Notes under the pieces: generated by a model | Told to the model about the DNA's origin: nothing | The model's input: only the letters and a program-made list of their open reading frames with translations | Databases searched by the model: none | From: Bicyclus anynana | Taxonomy: Eukaryota > Arthropoda > Insecta > Lepidoptera > Nymphalidae | Length of the DNA stretch: 64,000 nt | NCBI RefSeq assembly: GCF_947172395.1 | Contig: NC_069094.1 | Span: 1,014,501-1,078,500, forward strand | Reading direction: 5' to 3' | Made by a program: the position numbers and the translations under genes | In this document: positions 50,501 through 54,212 of the stretch, piece by piece | Position numbering within the stretch: the stretch's first letter is position 1 | Layout of the letters: every line of letters begins with the position of its first letter

Positions 50501-52453
50501 AGTGTCATAACATAAGAGTTGTGATGAGTTATCAACTTTAAAAGTCAACAAGATAAGGTCACTGGATGTTGTATCAAATTATTTCCTAATATTTCACTGC
50601 ATGTAACTGTTGTATTTAAATAATACTATTATACGAGCCATGATAGCCCAGTGGATATAACCTCTACCTCAAATTCCTGAGGGTGTGGGTTTGAATCTGG
50701 TCCGGGGCATGCACCTCCAACTTTTCTGTTGTGTGTATTTTAAGTAAGCGTGTGTGAAGTCTGCCAATCTGCATTGGGCCAGCATGGTGGACAATTGGCC
50801 TAATCCCTCTTATTCTCAGAGGAGACTGGAGCTCAGCAGTAAGCCAAATATGGATTGACAACAATTATAAACGCGAAAGTTTGTATGGATGTTTGTTACT
50901 CTTTAACATCTGAAGCGATTTGACTGAAATTTGAAATGGAAAAAGATTTTAACTCTGGATTAACACATAAGCTACTATTTCGCTTGGAAAAATTCATGCT
51001 TCTGCAGGATTTGTGAAAGCCTTAATTACACACTGAAGAGAAGTTGCGGGTGTCCGCTAGTTATATTATAAAATAGTGTGCAGTCAGTAGCATGCATTTT
51101 CAAAAATCTGCCTACCCCGTGGATGTTATGTATGTATAATTGTATAGTGCATAACCTGATTAAAAATGCCCTAATATATGCCCTGCATAAAAATTTAAAT
51201 ATATCTTCACTGTTTGTACAATCTACATTAGCTTTTGCTTGCATCCTTGATTCTAACTTATATATGACAATGTTTTTTTTTACTTCTATATTAAAGATCA
51301 GTTCTGGATAGTAATCCAATCAAATGACATACAATTATCAAATTATACAAATTATTTTTGTGTCTCTCAAGAGCAGAACTTTTTTCTCGATGATTGTTAA
51401 GGGTGACTCGTGTTAGATTGCCTTGGGGCAGAGCTCAGTGTCAGTCATAGCATAGACCGTTGTCCGATGCTGTCTGTCACTTGATTGCTGCTCAGTATAG
51501 CATGAGTCCATACAAGATATTTACATAATGTTAGTGACATGTGCTAGGGTACCAATGCTCGAGTCAGACCCGCCATGGTTTGGTGTGAGGCCTATACTCT
51601 TTTATTACATGTCCCATTAACATGTATGTAAAATTTCATGATCATCTGGAACTGCAATTGCTAAGAAGGCAGCTTTCAATAATGAAAGCCATATTATGTT
51701 TTCCTTAAATAAAATATTTTGTGTATCCCAAAGTTGTTAAATGTAATAATACAATTAGCAATGCAATTAACAGGTGCTAGTTTATGTGGAAACTAAAAAC
51801 CTAAATAATATAAATTTTATAATATTAAAACAAACCAGGCCCTGGACTTTATTTATGTTTGTAATTCTGACATCTGGAAGTTGATTCCATAAAAGGGGTT
51901 TCTATACTTGACCTTCATATTTACATGTGATTTTATCAAAAAATACTACTGTAATTTGATGGAGTTTACAATATTTAAATTTATATTTTTCAAGGAAAGT
52001 ATATTTGATGTGTTTAATTATTTCAATAAAATTTGTTTGATCTGGGTAATTAAGTAATGGAGATAACTTTTTCTATAAATAAATGTTTCAAAAAAAACCT
52101 GTGAGGTGAATGAATTAAAACTTAAGTGTAAATTTACTATAGTTAATATTTTCAATATTTTGCAACCACATACAATCTAATTGCAAATACAAATAACAGG
52201 TATCCCATATCATTTGTACAATGCAATCCCATTCACAATATTTACTTTCATTCACACAAGTAAAAGCTAGGCAACACTTATTCAATGATTTAATATGCCG
52301 TCTGATCACATTGCGATGGTGAAATCACTAAAAACACGCACCCACCGATTACATTCTGACTGCAAATGTACGTAACAGTAGTAAAGTTAAGCATTGACTA
52401 TTGTTTATACAAACTTATAACAAGTGGCACTTTCAACTTACCGATTTCGGCAT
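1..52453 (-). CDS. Moe: Moesin (ERM family), whole gene, 3' end cut by window edge
   Basis: Moesin links cortical actin to plasma-membrane proteins. Its FERM domain binds membrane lipids and protein tails, and its C-terminal domain binds F-actin or folds back on the FERM domain. Coding segments on the minus strand, 5' to 3': 52453-52442, 31698-31519, 7003-6881, 5969-5799, 5503-5292, 4140-3880, 3649-3544, 2721-2587, 1879-1740, 937-706 and 108-1. All junctions have GT-AG sites and keep the frame. The result is 560 residues: FERM F1/F2/F3 about 5-295, coiled coil about 296-447, low-complexity linker about 448-500, then the C-terminal actin/FERM-binding domain. The conserved DKYKT motif puts the activating threonine at residue 559, the known site in Drosophila Moesin. 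About 18 C-terminal residues lie outside the window. Family length is about 578. Ezrin and radixin are not separate genes in insects, so Moe is the proper name. Introns reach 20.7 and 24.5 kb. Confidence 0.97.
109..705 (-). other. Moe intron with dispersed repeat at 585-690
   Basis: No gene. The segment about 585-690 (GCCGCG, ACCAGCTC, GAAACTAGTCGG, CACGTGAGTTTTA) recurs at 55,190-55,305 and looks like a dispersed lepidopteran repeat abutting the Moe donor. The rest is unremarkable. Confidence 0.7.
706..937 (-). CDS. Moe: Moe linker exon, Ala/Gly/His/acidic (residues 447-524)
   Basis: After KQDEAAALLAAATTP come a THHHLH patch, Gly/Ala/Asp/Glu low complexity, and DDLVDPLEERRTLAERSERL leading into the C-terminal domain. 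The exon is very GC-rich at third positions compared with its introns. This is the least conserved part of ERM proteins. Acceptor TGTTGCAG, donor GTGATC (non-optimal). Confidence 0.93.
981..1160 (+). mobile_element. SINE family A, 5'-truncated and internally deleted copy
   Basis: Shares ACCACCCTACCGGCAAAG, the AACAAGTTAGCCCGCTTCC segment, the TTAGACTGCATCATCA segment and the GGGCTAACTTGTAAAG-A tail with the full element at 6,056. About 20 internal bases are missing. Confidence 0.85.
1161..1739. other. Moe intron, no feature seen
   Basis: AT-rich intron sequence between the SINE copy and the 1,740 exon. Short open frames look like chance. Confidence 0.6.
1740..1879 (-). CDS. Moe: Moe coiled-coil exon (residues 401-447)
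   Basis: Begins NMEAAERQKLEDEI and ends EEVEEAR plus two bases of a split arginine codon. Last part of the helical domain. Acceptor CGTTACAG, donor GTCAGT. Confidence 0.96.
2280..2465 (-). mobile_element. LINE-like 3' fragment (family shared with 50,865)
   Basis: TATTATAAAGGCGAAAGTTTG, then GAAATTTGAAATGGAAA and CTCTGGATTAACACATAAGC, match 50,865-51,060 nearly base for base. A dispersed retrotransposon end. Family uncertain. Confidence 0.65.
2587..2721 (-). CDS. Moe: Moe coiled-coil exon (residues 356-400)
   Basis: 45 codons from ANLLEAQEMIRRLEE to QRLEETK, phase 0 at both ends. Heptad-like pattern of leucines between charged residues. Acceptor ATATTCCAG, donor GTACTG. Confidence 0.96.
2722..3543. 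other. Moe intron with small repeat remnants
   Basis: Contains a minus-strand scrap of SINE family A (3,190-3,222) and a dispersed repeat at about 3,285-3,470 related to 31,105-31,255. A GC-richer stretch at 2,770-2,945 has no recognised coding content. Confidence 0.55.
3544..3649 (-). CDS. Moe: Moe coiled-coil exon (residues 320-355)
   Basis: Begins EKLQLEIAARERAEKK and ends EEMERSQ, rich in E, K, Q and R as expected for the ERM central helical hairpin. Acceptor TTCTATCACAG, donor GTATGA. The split arginine codon joins in frame to the previous exon. Confidence 0.96.
3824..3855 (-). repeat. Partial duplicate of Moe exon (residues around PDTIDVQQMK)
   Basis: These 32 bases are identical to 3920-3951 in the adjacent Moe exon, 96 bases away. 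On the minus strand the copy reads PDTIDVQQMKEEFAK, with four residues (AQAR) missing relative to the exon, and reaches a stop soon after. It lies 25-56 bases beyond the splice donor at 3,879. Confidence 0.8.
3880..4140 (-). CDS. Moe: Moe F3 lobe and start of coiled coil (residues 233-320)
   Basis: Opens LTPKIGFPWSEIRNISF, the F3 PH/PTB-like lobe, through ALCMGNHELYMRRRKPDTI, and ends in the helical linker EEKLAKQAQ with a split arginine codon. Acceptor CATTCACAG, donor GTACGT. A partial copy of its distal end lies in the following intron at 3,824-3,855. Confidence 0.97.
4141..5291. other. Moe intron with dispersed repeat at about 4,780-5,050
   Basis: The 4,780-5,050 part contains CTCAACCGATTTTCATCAA and CTTTTTGCGTC motifs seen in widely repeated lepidopteran retrotransposon ends (minus orientation). 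Nothing else recognised. Confidence 0.5.
5292..5503 (-). CDS. Moe: Moe FERM exon (residues 163-233)
   Basis: Starts MSREEWEQSI, includes GMLREDAMMEYLKIAQDLEM and GVNYF, and ends NIYEKDD plus two bases of a split lysine codon (AA then A). Donor GTGAGT. Covers the F2-F3 boundary. Confidence 0.97.
5799..5969 (-). CDS. Moe: Moe FERM exon (residues 106-162)
   Basis: 57 codons from VKNGILSDEIYCPPE to RVTDQHK, phase 0 at both ends, acceptor CTCTTCCAG and donor GTAAAC. This is the helical F2 lobe, with the conserved YCPPETSVLLASYAVQ helix. Confidence 0.97.
6056..6400 (+). mobile_element. SINE family A, full-length, tRNA-headed
   Basis: Begins GGCCTCCGTGGCGCAGTGG, with an RNA polymerase III A box (TGGCGCAGTGG) and B box (GGTTCGATCCC), has the family body and ends in an A-rich tail. 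Flanked by the direct repeat GTTGAC at 6050-6055 and 6401-6406. The best reference copy for this family in the window. Confidence 0.9.
6881..7003 (-). CDS. Moe: Moe FERM exon (residues 65-105)
   Basis: 41 codons beginning VMQQDVKKENP and ending KLFYLQ, phase 0 at both ends, acceptor TTCGCAG and donor GTTAGT. Completes F1 and enters F2. Contains the invariant FKFRAKFYPEDV block. Confidence 0.97.
7190..7335. mobile_element. Hairpin MITE-like element
   Basis: Imperfect terminal inverted repeats around ACCACCTTTTGATAGCTATC on the left and GATAGCTTATTC/CAGAAGGTGGT on the right fold the about 145-base segment. No coding content. Family not recognised. Confidence 0.5.
7336..8582. other. Moe giant intron, no feature seen
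   Basis: AT-rich sequence. Open frames of 74-82 codons here are low-complexity (T-rich) and unlikely to be genes. Confidence 0.5.
8588..8775 (-). mobile_element. RTE-like LINE 3' end
   Basis: Minus-strand copy of the family at 9,346: GTTTG microsatellite, AACGCGCTAATTTCAGGAAC, GGCTATAGGCTATATATTAT and a GGCGTCAGCTAGTG end. Confidence 0.7.
9346..9560 (+). mobile_element. RTE-like LINE 3' end with (CAAA)n
   Basis: AGCTGACGCCGCGCGGTTTC start, AATCGGACCAGTAATTTCTG core, an AAAC microsatellite of six units and a CTTTATAATATTAGTATAGA end. Further copies at 46,115 (+) and 8,588 (-). The family assignment rests on its resemblance to RTE ends in butterflies. Confidence 0.7.
9825..9952. mobile_element. 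128-base hairpin MITE-like element
   Basis: Left AAGGTGGGCACTGACTGG and right CCAGTCAATACCTT form imperfect terminal inverted repeats that continue inward (TGTAATGTAAC against GTTACA). Contains no gene. Confidence 0.55.
9953..11454. other. Moe giant intron, no feature seen
   Basis: No repeat family, splice pair or coding-like segment recognised on either strand. Confidence 0.5.
11505..11618. mobile_element. 114-base MITE with near-perfect terminal inverted repeats
   Basis: TAGGCGTCCACTTATCCGCA at the left and its inverted match (one mismatch) ending GTGGACGCCTA at the right. A fragment of a different repeat (ACCTGATGGTAAGTGG) lies directly left at 11,460. Confidence 0.65.
12176..12513 (+). 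mobile_element. 5'-truncated R1/jockey-like LINE 3' end with target duplication
   Basis: Flanked by a perfect 12-base direct repeat (AAGTTACTATAA at 12164-12175 and 12514-12525) with an A-rich 3' end. The plus strand reads FCGEEDSPRHALFECLGC, resembling the C-terminal zinc-knuckle region of non-LTR reverse-transcriptase proteins, then a stop, then SEDEWDKCANILRKI and a short 3' UTR. Confidence 0.8.
12542..12709 (-). pseudogene. Unassigned 56-codon exon-like segment in Moe intron
   Basis: Minus-strand open segment starting PESIVEKTARCVTTAVKK, with an acidic EEDEEE run and ending VRTARNVFN, flanked by an AG acceptor (AACACAG) and a GTAAGC donor, phase 0 at both ends. Base composition is coding-like against an AT-rich background. 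It shows no similarity to Moe or to any family I recognise. There is no in-frame ATG and the acceptor has a poor pyrimidine tract. A SINE remnant lies just upstream and a LINE insertion 16 bases downstream, so it may be a decayed or captured exon. In phase, it could be a cassette between Moe residues 64 and 65. Confidence 0.35.
12742..12820 (+). mobile_element. SINE family B fragment
   Basis: AATCCGCATTG, GTGGTGGATAATTGGCCTAA and GGAGACTCGTGCTCA match the 3' part of the full copy at 54,213. Confidence 0.7.
13230..13440. other. GC-rich patch of unknown role
   Basis: About 210 bases much richer in G+C and CpG than the surrounding intron, without a long open frame or known repeat. It lies about 500 bases upstream (minus strand) of the orphan exon-like segment, so a promoter-like role is possible but unproven. 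Confidence 0.35.
13446..13607. mobile_element. 162-base MITE with 27-base terminal inverted repeats
   Basis: CTATAGTCCTTTTCATGTAA at the left is mirrored by TTATGAAAAGGACTCTAG at the right, extending through AAGTCC/GGACTT with a few mismatches. Confidence 0.65.
13856..14009 (+). mobile_element. SINE family B, 3' half
   Basis: Starts in CATCGTGAGGAAACCTGCAT and runs through GCCAATCCGCATTGGGCCAG to CTCAGCAATTAGCCGAATAT, lacking the tRNA-like head. Confidence 0.75.
14231..14350 (+). mobile_element. SINE family A fragment
   Basis: Shares GACGTACCGCCAAGCGATTT, GTTCCGGTACGATG and GAAACCGAAAGGGGTGTGG with other copies. Both ends are missing. Confidence 0.75.
14612..14860 (-). mobile_element. LINE-like 3' end with (GTAAGTTT)n
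   Basis: ATACTAATATTATAAAGAGG, three GTAAGTTT units, then ACTACTGGTCCGATTTTAAA and GGCTATATTTTATATC, a diverged relative of the 9,346 family in minus orientation. Confidence 0.6.
15175..15370 (+). mobile_element. LINE-like 3' end
   Basis: ATGACGCCCCGCGGTTTCAA, GTGGTTCCCGTTCCAG, AATCGGTCCAGTAGATCC and TTTACCTCTTTATAGTATTA. Plus-strand relative of the copy at 22,340. Confidence 0.6.
15435..15880 (+). repeat. G-rich minisatellite, GGGTAGGGGTA type
   Basis: About 445 bases of degenerate GGGTAG/GGGGTA units, purine- and G-rich on the plus strand. Followed by ACGCGGACGAAGTCGCGGGC and GTCCGCTAGT, the same end found after the minisatellite at 17,567. Confidence 0.9.
15950..16848. other. Moe giant intron, no feature seen
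   Basis: AT-rich. The only oddity is several GGCCAAC/GCCAACG units near 16,450-16,530. Confidence 0.5.
16849..17106 (-). mobile_element. SINE family A, minus strand, internally deleted
   Basis: Poly-T start, the inverted family body, and an inverted tRNA-like head (ACTGCGCCACGGAGGCCGTC). The A/B box region is present. The central TACCGG block is missing. Confidence 0.85.
17185..17818. mobile_element. Non-autonomous element carrying a minisatellite
   Basis: ATATATAAAATTCTCGTGTC and CTCCGAAACGGCTCGACCGA at one end and ACGCGGACGAAGTCGCGGGC, TCCGCTAGTA at the other, with the G-rich tandem array between. Class unclear (LINE-derived or other). The ends recur through lepidopteran genomes. Confidence 0.55.
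17567..17766 (+). repeat. G-rich minisatellite, GGGTAGGGGTA
   Basis: About 200 bases, highly regular GGGTAGGGGTA units, more homogeneous than the 15,435 array. Dense runs of three and four G make G-quadruplex formation plausible on the plus strand. Confidence 0.95.
17819..18790. other. Moe giant intron with GC-richer patch at 18,440-18,620
   Basis: The patch is bounded by similar strings (AACTGTACGGTAACT near 18,464 and AACTGTACGATAACT near 18,596). A 102-codon open frame crosses it on the minus strand, but I recognise no family and cannot call it a gene. Confidence 0.35.
18800..19090 (-). mobile_element. Probable LINE 3' UTR
   Basis: Minus-strand sequence with GCCGTACGGAATTCTACTCG, TAACGTCCTTAGCAATTCAG and CGCGTTTCGTTCACGG segments. 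Placed downstream of the LINE coding remnant at 19,250-19,735 on the same strand. The assignment is by position and general resemblance. Confidence 0.4.
19095..19250 (+). mobile_element. SINE family C fragment
   Basis: CTGGGATGTTGTCGTACCCT, CTCCTAAGACAATCTTTG align with the clearer copy at 62,300-62,470. The head (AGCTGAACGGTGAAGTGACTG) is degraded. Confidence 0.5.
19250..19735 (-). pseudogene. LINE ORF2 C-terminal remnant, frameshifted
   Basis: On the minus strand, RAKLLASSRPESDHWLHTYL, then ACPALNDILRRVLVNSKIPA followed by VLEPQIVRNARGKRPEGMSL, resemble the C-terminal region found in some non-LTR retrotransposon proteins (LND-RR-L, VLEP, GKRPDG motifs). Frames shift several times and stops interrupt it, so it is dead. 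Confidence 0.6.
19736..21325. other. Moe giant intron, little seen
   Basis: Contains a diverged dispersed repeat at about 20,490-20,590 (CAAATTCATTTATTTCAATT) and a LINE-end scrap near 20,806. No coding-like segment. Confidence 0.45.
21330..21530 (+). repeat. Imperfect direct repeat, two about 70-base units
   Basis: GCTACTAATATGGTAGAAAA near 21,332 and GCTACTAATGTGGTAGAAAA near 21,458, followed in both by an acid-poor pyrimidine stretch and AACTGTTTTTCG/AATTGTTTTTCG. The units are about 125 bases apart. Confidence 0.7.
21660..21759. repeat. 100-base inverted repeat (hairpin)
   Basis: GGCTTGACGTCCGATAAAAC at the left is mirrored by GTTTTATCAGCTGTCAAGCC at the right. The arms continue to ATCGCGA with about 7 mismatches in 41, and the loop holds GCATGATGTCATGC, itself palindromic. 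MITE or structured RNA source. Confidence 0.75.
22340..22505 (-). mobile_element. LINE-like 3' end
   Basis: TTAAAGAGGTAAAGTTTGTG, CATAGGCTACATTTTATCC and CGTCGACTAGTT, the minus-strand counterpart of 15,175-15,370. Confidence 0.6.
22934..23262 (-). mobile_element. SINE family A, full-length minus copy
   Basis: Poly-T, family body (TACCGGCAAAGACGTACCGC inverted), and an intact tRNA-like head with B box (inverted GGTTCGGTCCC, one base off consensus) and A box (TGGCGCAGTGG). Confidence 0.9.
23263..26000. other. Moe giant intron, low repeat content
   Basis: A SINE A scrap at 23,630-23,690 and a moderately GC-rich unrecognised patch at 23,320-23,560. Otherwise AT-rich with no supported feature. 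Confidence 0.45.
26001..30348. other. Moe giant intron, no firm feature
   Basis: Diverged dispersed repeat near 26,905-26,990 (AGGTCAAGTCTATCAAGT). Open frames at 28,234-28,781 on both strands in a GC-richer patch match no family I know. The stretch is unusually poor in SINEs. Confidence 0.45.
30349..30526 (-). mobile_element. SINE family A, 3' half, minus strand
   Basis: Poly-T, AGTTAGCCCTTGACTACAAT and CTTGGCGGTACGTCTTTG. Truncated before the tRNA-like head. Confidence 0.85.
31105..31255 (+). mobile_element. Dispersed repeat of unknown class
   Basis: AAATTCATTTATTTCAAATA, GGCTTAGTTTACAAGCTC and TTCGAAAGGTCA, with relatives at 3,285, 20,490 and 26,905. Lies about 260 bases from the Moe 31,519-31,698 exon. 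Confidence 0.5.
31519..31698 (-). CDS. Moe: Moe FERM exon (residues 5-64)
   Basis: A 60-codon exon, acceptor TTATTTCAG and donor GTTAGT, phase 0 at both ends. It begins MNVRVTTMDAELEF and carries most of the F1 ubiquitin-like lobe, including the family block TIGLREVWFFGLQY. It is the shared exon that every predicted first exon must join. Flanked by the two giant introns. Confidence 0.97.
32314..32558 (+). mobile_element. SINE family A with uninterrupted 31-base A tail
   Basis: Begins CTGGTGGGAGGCTTCGGC (tRNA head absent), contains the full body, and ends in 31 consecutive A. The long pure tail suggests a recent insertion. Confidence 0.88.
32559..36580. other. Moe first large intron: AT-rich, small repeats only
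   Basis: Holds a 20-base direct repeat (33,068 and 33,184), short ATAG and TA microsatellites at 33,606-33,624 and 35,645-35,665, and a triple TGCAGTAA at about 34,788-34,812. No gene recognised. Confidence 0.5.
36582..36659 (-). CDS. Moe: Candidate third Moe first exon with basic N-terminus
   Basis: On the minus strand an ATG at 36659 opens 26 codons starting MFNLFRSFRSRKSK and ending at a donor (GTAAGC) at 36581 in phase 0, so it would splice in frame to the FERM exon at 31698. A second in-frame ATG at 36617 has strong context and would give a 12-residue version (MATMNDNTLSEM). The RSFRSRKSK stretch is strongly basic. No initiator or TATA was seen upstream, so this is weaker than the 44.4-kb exon. 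The 16-base string just before the inner ATG also occurs near 28,420, so a repeat origin is possible. Confidence 0.35.
36660..44431. other. Moe first large intron, no firm feature
   Basis: A LINE-end scrap at 36,975, direct repeats at 40,139-40,310, and short perfect hairpins near 41,053. A 153-codon open frame at 39,363-39,824 has no family resemblance and AT-driven composition. Confidence 0.45.
44432..44585 (-). CDS. Moe: Moe alternative first exon, N-terminus MVAGGKQ
   Basis: On the minus strand an ATG at 44452 in good context (A at -3, G at +4) encodes MVAGGKQ and reaches a donor (GTACTT) at 44431 in phase 0. It can therefore replace MPKS in front of the FERM exon at 31698. The 133-base leader from the predicted start at 44585 is GC-rich, has no upstream ATG and stands out from the AT-rich intron. 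Drosophila Moe is also known to have isoforms with different N-termini. The coding part is 44432-44452. Confidence 0.7.
44554..44587 (-). promoter_or_regulatory. Proximal Moe promoter: initiator plus DPE, no TATA
   Basis: Minus strand TCAGTT initiator with its A (+1) at 44585, and AGACG at +28 to +32 (44558-44554). This matches the arthropod downstream promoter element RGWYV at its strictly required spacing. Surrounding DNA is GC-rich with no TATA box. It differs in type from the distal TATA promoter, suggesting separate control. Confidence 0.55.
44586..46110. other. Moe intron upstream of the alternative promoter
   Basis: AT-rich. Contains a GGAAGTCGGTTAAAAAAG retrotransposon-end scrap at 45,474 and a diverged SINE-like segment at 45,855-45,980. 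A 107-codon open frame at 44,958-45,281 is unrecognised. Confidence 0.4.
46115..46326 (+). mobile_element. RTE-like LINE 3' end
   Basis: TAGTTGACGCCGCGCGGTTT, GAACGGGAACT-type core, AATCGGACCAGTAGTTCCTG, AAAC microsatellite and CTTTATAATATTAATATAGA. Closest to the copy at 9,346. Confidence 0.7.
47062..47378 (-). mobile_element. SINE family B, full-length minus copy
   Basis: Inverted match to 54,213-54,528: GGCTCACTGCTGAGCTCGAG, TCCACCACGCTG, ATGCCCCGGACTGGATACGA and the tRNA-like head ACTGAGCTATCACGG. Confidence 0.85.
47431..47801 (+). other. Open stretch of about 120 codons, unrecognised
   Basis: Between stops, the plus strand reads on from LASHFLASFLRAATLSD through FKAAQFIDASDQLLYRT to CAIELCKKRAKIVL without an ATG. 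The minus strand is also open here. Composition is less AT-biased than the neighbourhood. It abuts a SINE, so it may be part of an older retrotransposon. No family is assigned. Confidence 0.25.
47802..50070. other. Moe intron, little recognised
   Basis: Contains a LINE-end scrap at about 49,110-49,330 (TTGCGTCCGTTTGTCCGTCT). Otherwise AT-rich with no supported gene. Confidence 0.45.
50075..50218 (-). mobile_element. SINE family D, tRNA-like
   Basis: Minus strand carries GTGGTGCAGTGGGTAG and GGGTTCGATCCCACAACTGG, an RNA polymerase III promoter pair. CACAACTG-AAAATATTTGTGTG is shared with 54,870. Confidence 0.6.
50634..50862 (+). mobile_element. SINE family B, internally deleted
   Basis: ATGATAGCCCAGTGGATATA head, GGTTTGAATCTGGTCCGGGG B-box region, then a jump to GTGTGAAGTCTGCCAATC and CTCAGCAGTAAGCC. 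Confidence 0.85.
50865..51065 (-). mobile_element. LINE-like 3' fragment
   Basis: ATTATAAACGCGAAAGTTTG, GAAATTTGAAATGGAAAAAG and GGGTGTCCGCTAGTTATAT. Same family as 2,280. Begins almost at the end of the SINE at 50,862. Confidence 0.65.
51066..52434. other. Moe intron 3' of the MPKS exon, no feature seen
   Basis: AT-rich intron. Open frames of up to 97 codons on both strands look like chance. Confidence 0.5.
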
Positions 52454-52475
52454 CTTTGCGGCTTAGGATATCAAT
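52442..52475 (-). CDS. Moe: Moe exon 2: 22-base leader and first 4 codons (MPKS)
   Basis: Acceptor (TTCTCGTTACAG) at 52478-52476 and donor (GTAAGT) from 52441. The ATG is at 52453-52451 and the coding part is ATG CCG AAA TCG, giving MPKS in phase 0. Animal moesins commonly start MPK or MSPK directly before the MNVRVTTMD-like block, which is exactly what the next exon supplies. Confidence 0.85.
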
Positions 52476-52812
52476 CTGTAACGAGAAAACGGCCATTTAG
52501 GGTACGTTTAATAGTTTTAGTCGTACTAGAAATATTTTATCTAGTTAGGAAAGCAGTTGACAAGTATAGTAAGTTAGGCCACCGCGTGACGATTTGTGAC
52601 TGAATTCGTGACCGGGACACTTGAAATCATCAGTTACGGTAATATTACGAAAGTTCTTAATGTTTTCTCACTAAATAGATATAAACTGGCGACGGTAAAT
52701 ATGTGGTCACCGGCGGAGGATTATGCTACGTGCAGCCCGACGACTCACGGGTCACGTATAGATTCGGAGACACGTGTCGTGGTCAAAAGGACATTTTACT
52801 GATAAAACTTAC

Positions 52813-52922
52813 CCAGTAAAAAGAATAGTATCACCTAATAATCCACATAAGTAGCACAACACACATGAAGAAAGCACACACCCAAAAGAGCCACAAAAAT
52901 ATCGCGATACGATGTGACAACT
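52813..52922 (-). other. Moe: Moe noncoding first exon (5' UTR), predicted
   Basis: On the minus strand a good initiator (TCAGTT, A at 52922) starts a stretch that ends at 52813 with a near-consensus splice donor (CTGG followed by GTAAGT). The next exon begins 337 bases downstream after an acceptor. The exon contains no long ORF but has one short upstream ORF. Start and end are inferred from motifs, not transcripts. Confidence 0.6.
52831..52866 (-). promoter_or_regulatory. 11-codon upstream ORF in Moe 5' leader
   Basis: Within the predicted noncoding exon an ATG at 52866 opens an 11-codon frame (begins MCVVLL) closed by TGA at 52831, well before the Moe start codon. Short uORFs of this kind usually lower initiation at the main start. 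Whether it is in the transcript depends on the predicted start site. Confidence 0.45.
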
Positions 52923-52960
52923 GACTGCGTGACGTGGTAGATAGTGTTACTATATAAAAA
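52915..52960 (-). promoter_or_regulatory. Distal Moe core promoter: TATA box plus initiator
   Basis: Read on the minus strand, a TTTTTATATAG box (TATATA at 52956-52951) lies about 30-34 bases upstream of a TCAGTT arthropod initiator whose A is 52922. This is the standard TATA-to-start spacing. It precedes the predicted noncoding exon. Supported by spacing and consensus only. Confidence 0.55.
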
Positions 52961-53620
52961 GCTTAATAATCTACCGTTTACAATGTTGCTATACAAAAAT
53001 ATAATTTGTTGTCAGTTGTCATTTTCCTTTCTCCGTCCACCGTAGTTATATTCTTTGGTCAATGCCGTCCACGTTACAAACAGGTTTTTGGGGTTATACG
53101 TTAGTATTCTGCGACTGCATCTAGTGAGAGTATCCATGACTATCCATGATGAAAAAATGAATGAATGAATGATGAAAAATGGCGATAATCTATGGGCGTT
53201 TTTTATCTTGTTTGGAAATAAATGTATTTATGTAATGTATTTATTATACAACTAAATTTATTAAATTAATTCAAGTTCTGCTTATTAAATTGGATTTTTA
53301 ATCGATACTTTACAGATTAAGCATATTATGAATTTATAGCTCAAAACGTTTAGAACTCGGAGCCGGAAAGCTAGTTTTACAAAATATTTTTTTAGTCGTT
53401 GATTTTGGAGTTTTGGCGGGAACAGCGTAGGAATTTATTAAGTTGCTTTTCGTTTTATTTTCGATGATTTATTGCATTTTAGAGTTTTATTGCTTAAAAT
53501 AGAATGAAGTTTATTCAATATAGTGTTTTAATTCGATTTTCTCATTGGACTCTTTCAGAAGTTTTGGTAAGGAAAGTTGCCATCGCCTTAATAAGTAATA
53601 GGACATGACTTGACTTGATT
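52961..53620. other. Region upstream of Moe distal promoter
   Basis: Intergenic. Contains a short GAAT/ATGA stutter at 53,150-53,175. No gene recognised. Confidence 0.45.
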
Positions 53621-53911
53621 AGATAATAGATTAAAAAACTCCTTTCGTAAGTGAATCCATTCGTTGTTGTTTTCTCCACTTTACCTACGTAGGTATTTTA
53701 GTAAATGCATTGATAGTAACAGATTGAAAATTTCATCTATCTCCAAAATTTGGAGATGGATGAAATTTTCAATCTGTTACCATCAAAGTCGAGACGCATT
53801 TACTTAAATACTTACCTACGATACCAACGAATATCTACGAAAAATTTAATAAGTGAAGAAAACAACAACGAATGGATTCACTTACGAAAAGAGTTTTTTA
53901 AACTATTATCT
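53621..53911. repeat. Long foldback: about 128-base arms meeting at 53,748
   Basis: The left arm from AGATAATAG at 53621 and the right arm ending CTATTATCT at 53911 are inverted copies. The outer 60 bases match with about 4 differences and the inner part to CTCCAAAATTTGGAG is also matched. The right arm has about 30 extra bases (around 53,821-53,850). Could be a MITE or a hairpin-RNA locus. Confidence 0.85.
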
Positions 53912-53921
53912 CCCACGTTTC

Positions 53922-53974
53922 ATTCATTGTCAATGGTGATCCTTATTTAATAAGGATCACCATTGACAATGAAT
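53922..53974. repeat. Perfect palindrome, 26-base arms, 1-base spacer
   Basis: CATTGTCAATGGTGATCC and its exact reverse complement GGATCACCATTGACAATG around a single T at 53948. Starts 11 bases after the larger foldback. Confidence 0.92.
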
Positions 53975-54212
53975 TTCTTAAAAAAATCAAGTGTGTATTA
54001 TTCTCGCCAATTGTTTTTTAAATTCTCGCTTTTTAATTTTATTTTTCTTTCACATGAGAAAAAGGCAAAGGTATTACACCGTACAGGATGTCCCATGTCT
54101 TCAAATCTCGCTCTATTCGCAACTCAATAAAAATTAAATAAAAAAATTAACGCATTCCACAGGCAAGAACGCTGCATTTCATTCCAATTTAAAGTTTTTT
54201 ATTTATTTTTCA

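Noticed and set aside
53750..53950. 66-codon frame over the foldback
   Set aside because: It coincides with one arm of the palindrome. Open frames arise there on both strands by symmetry.
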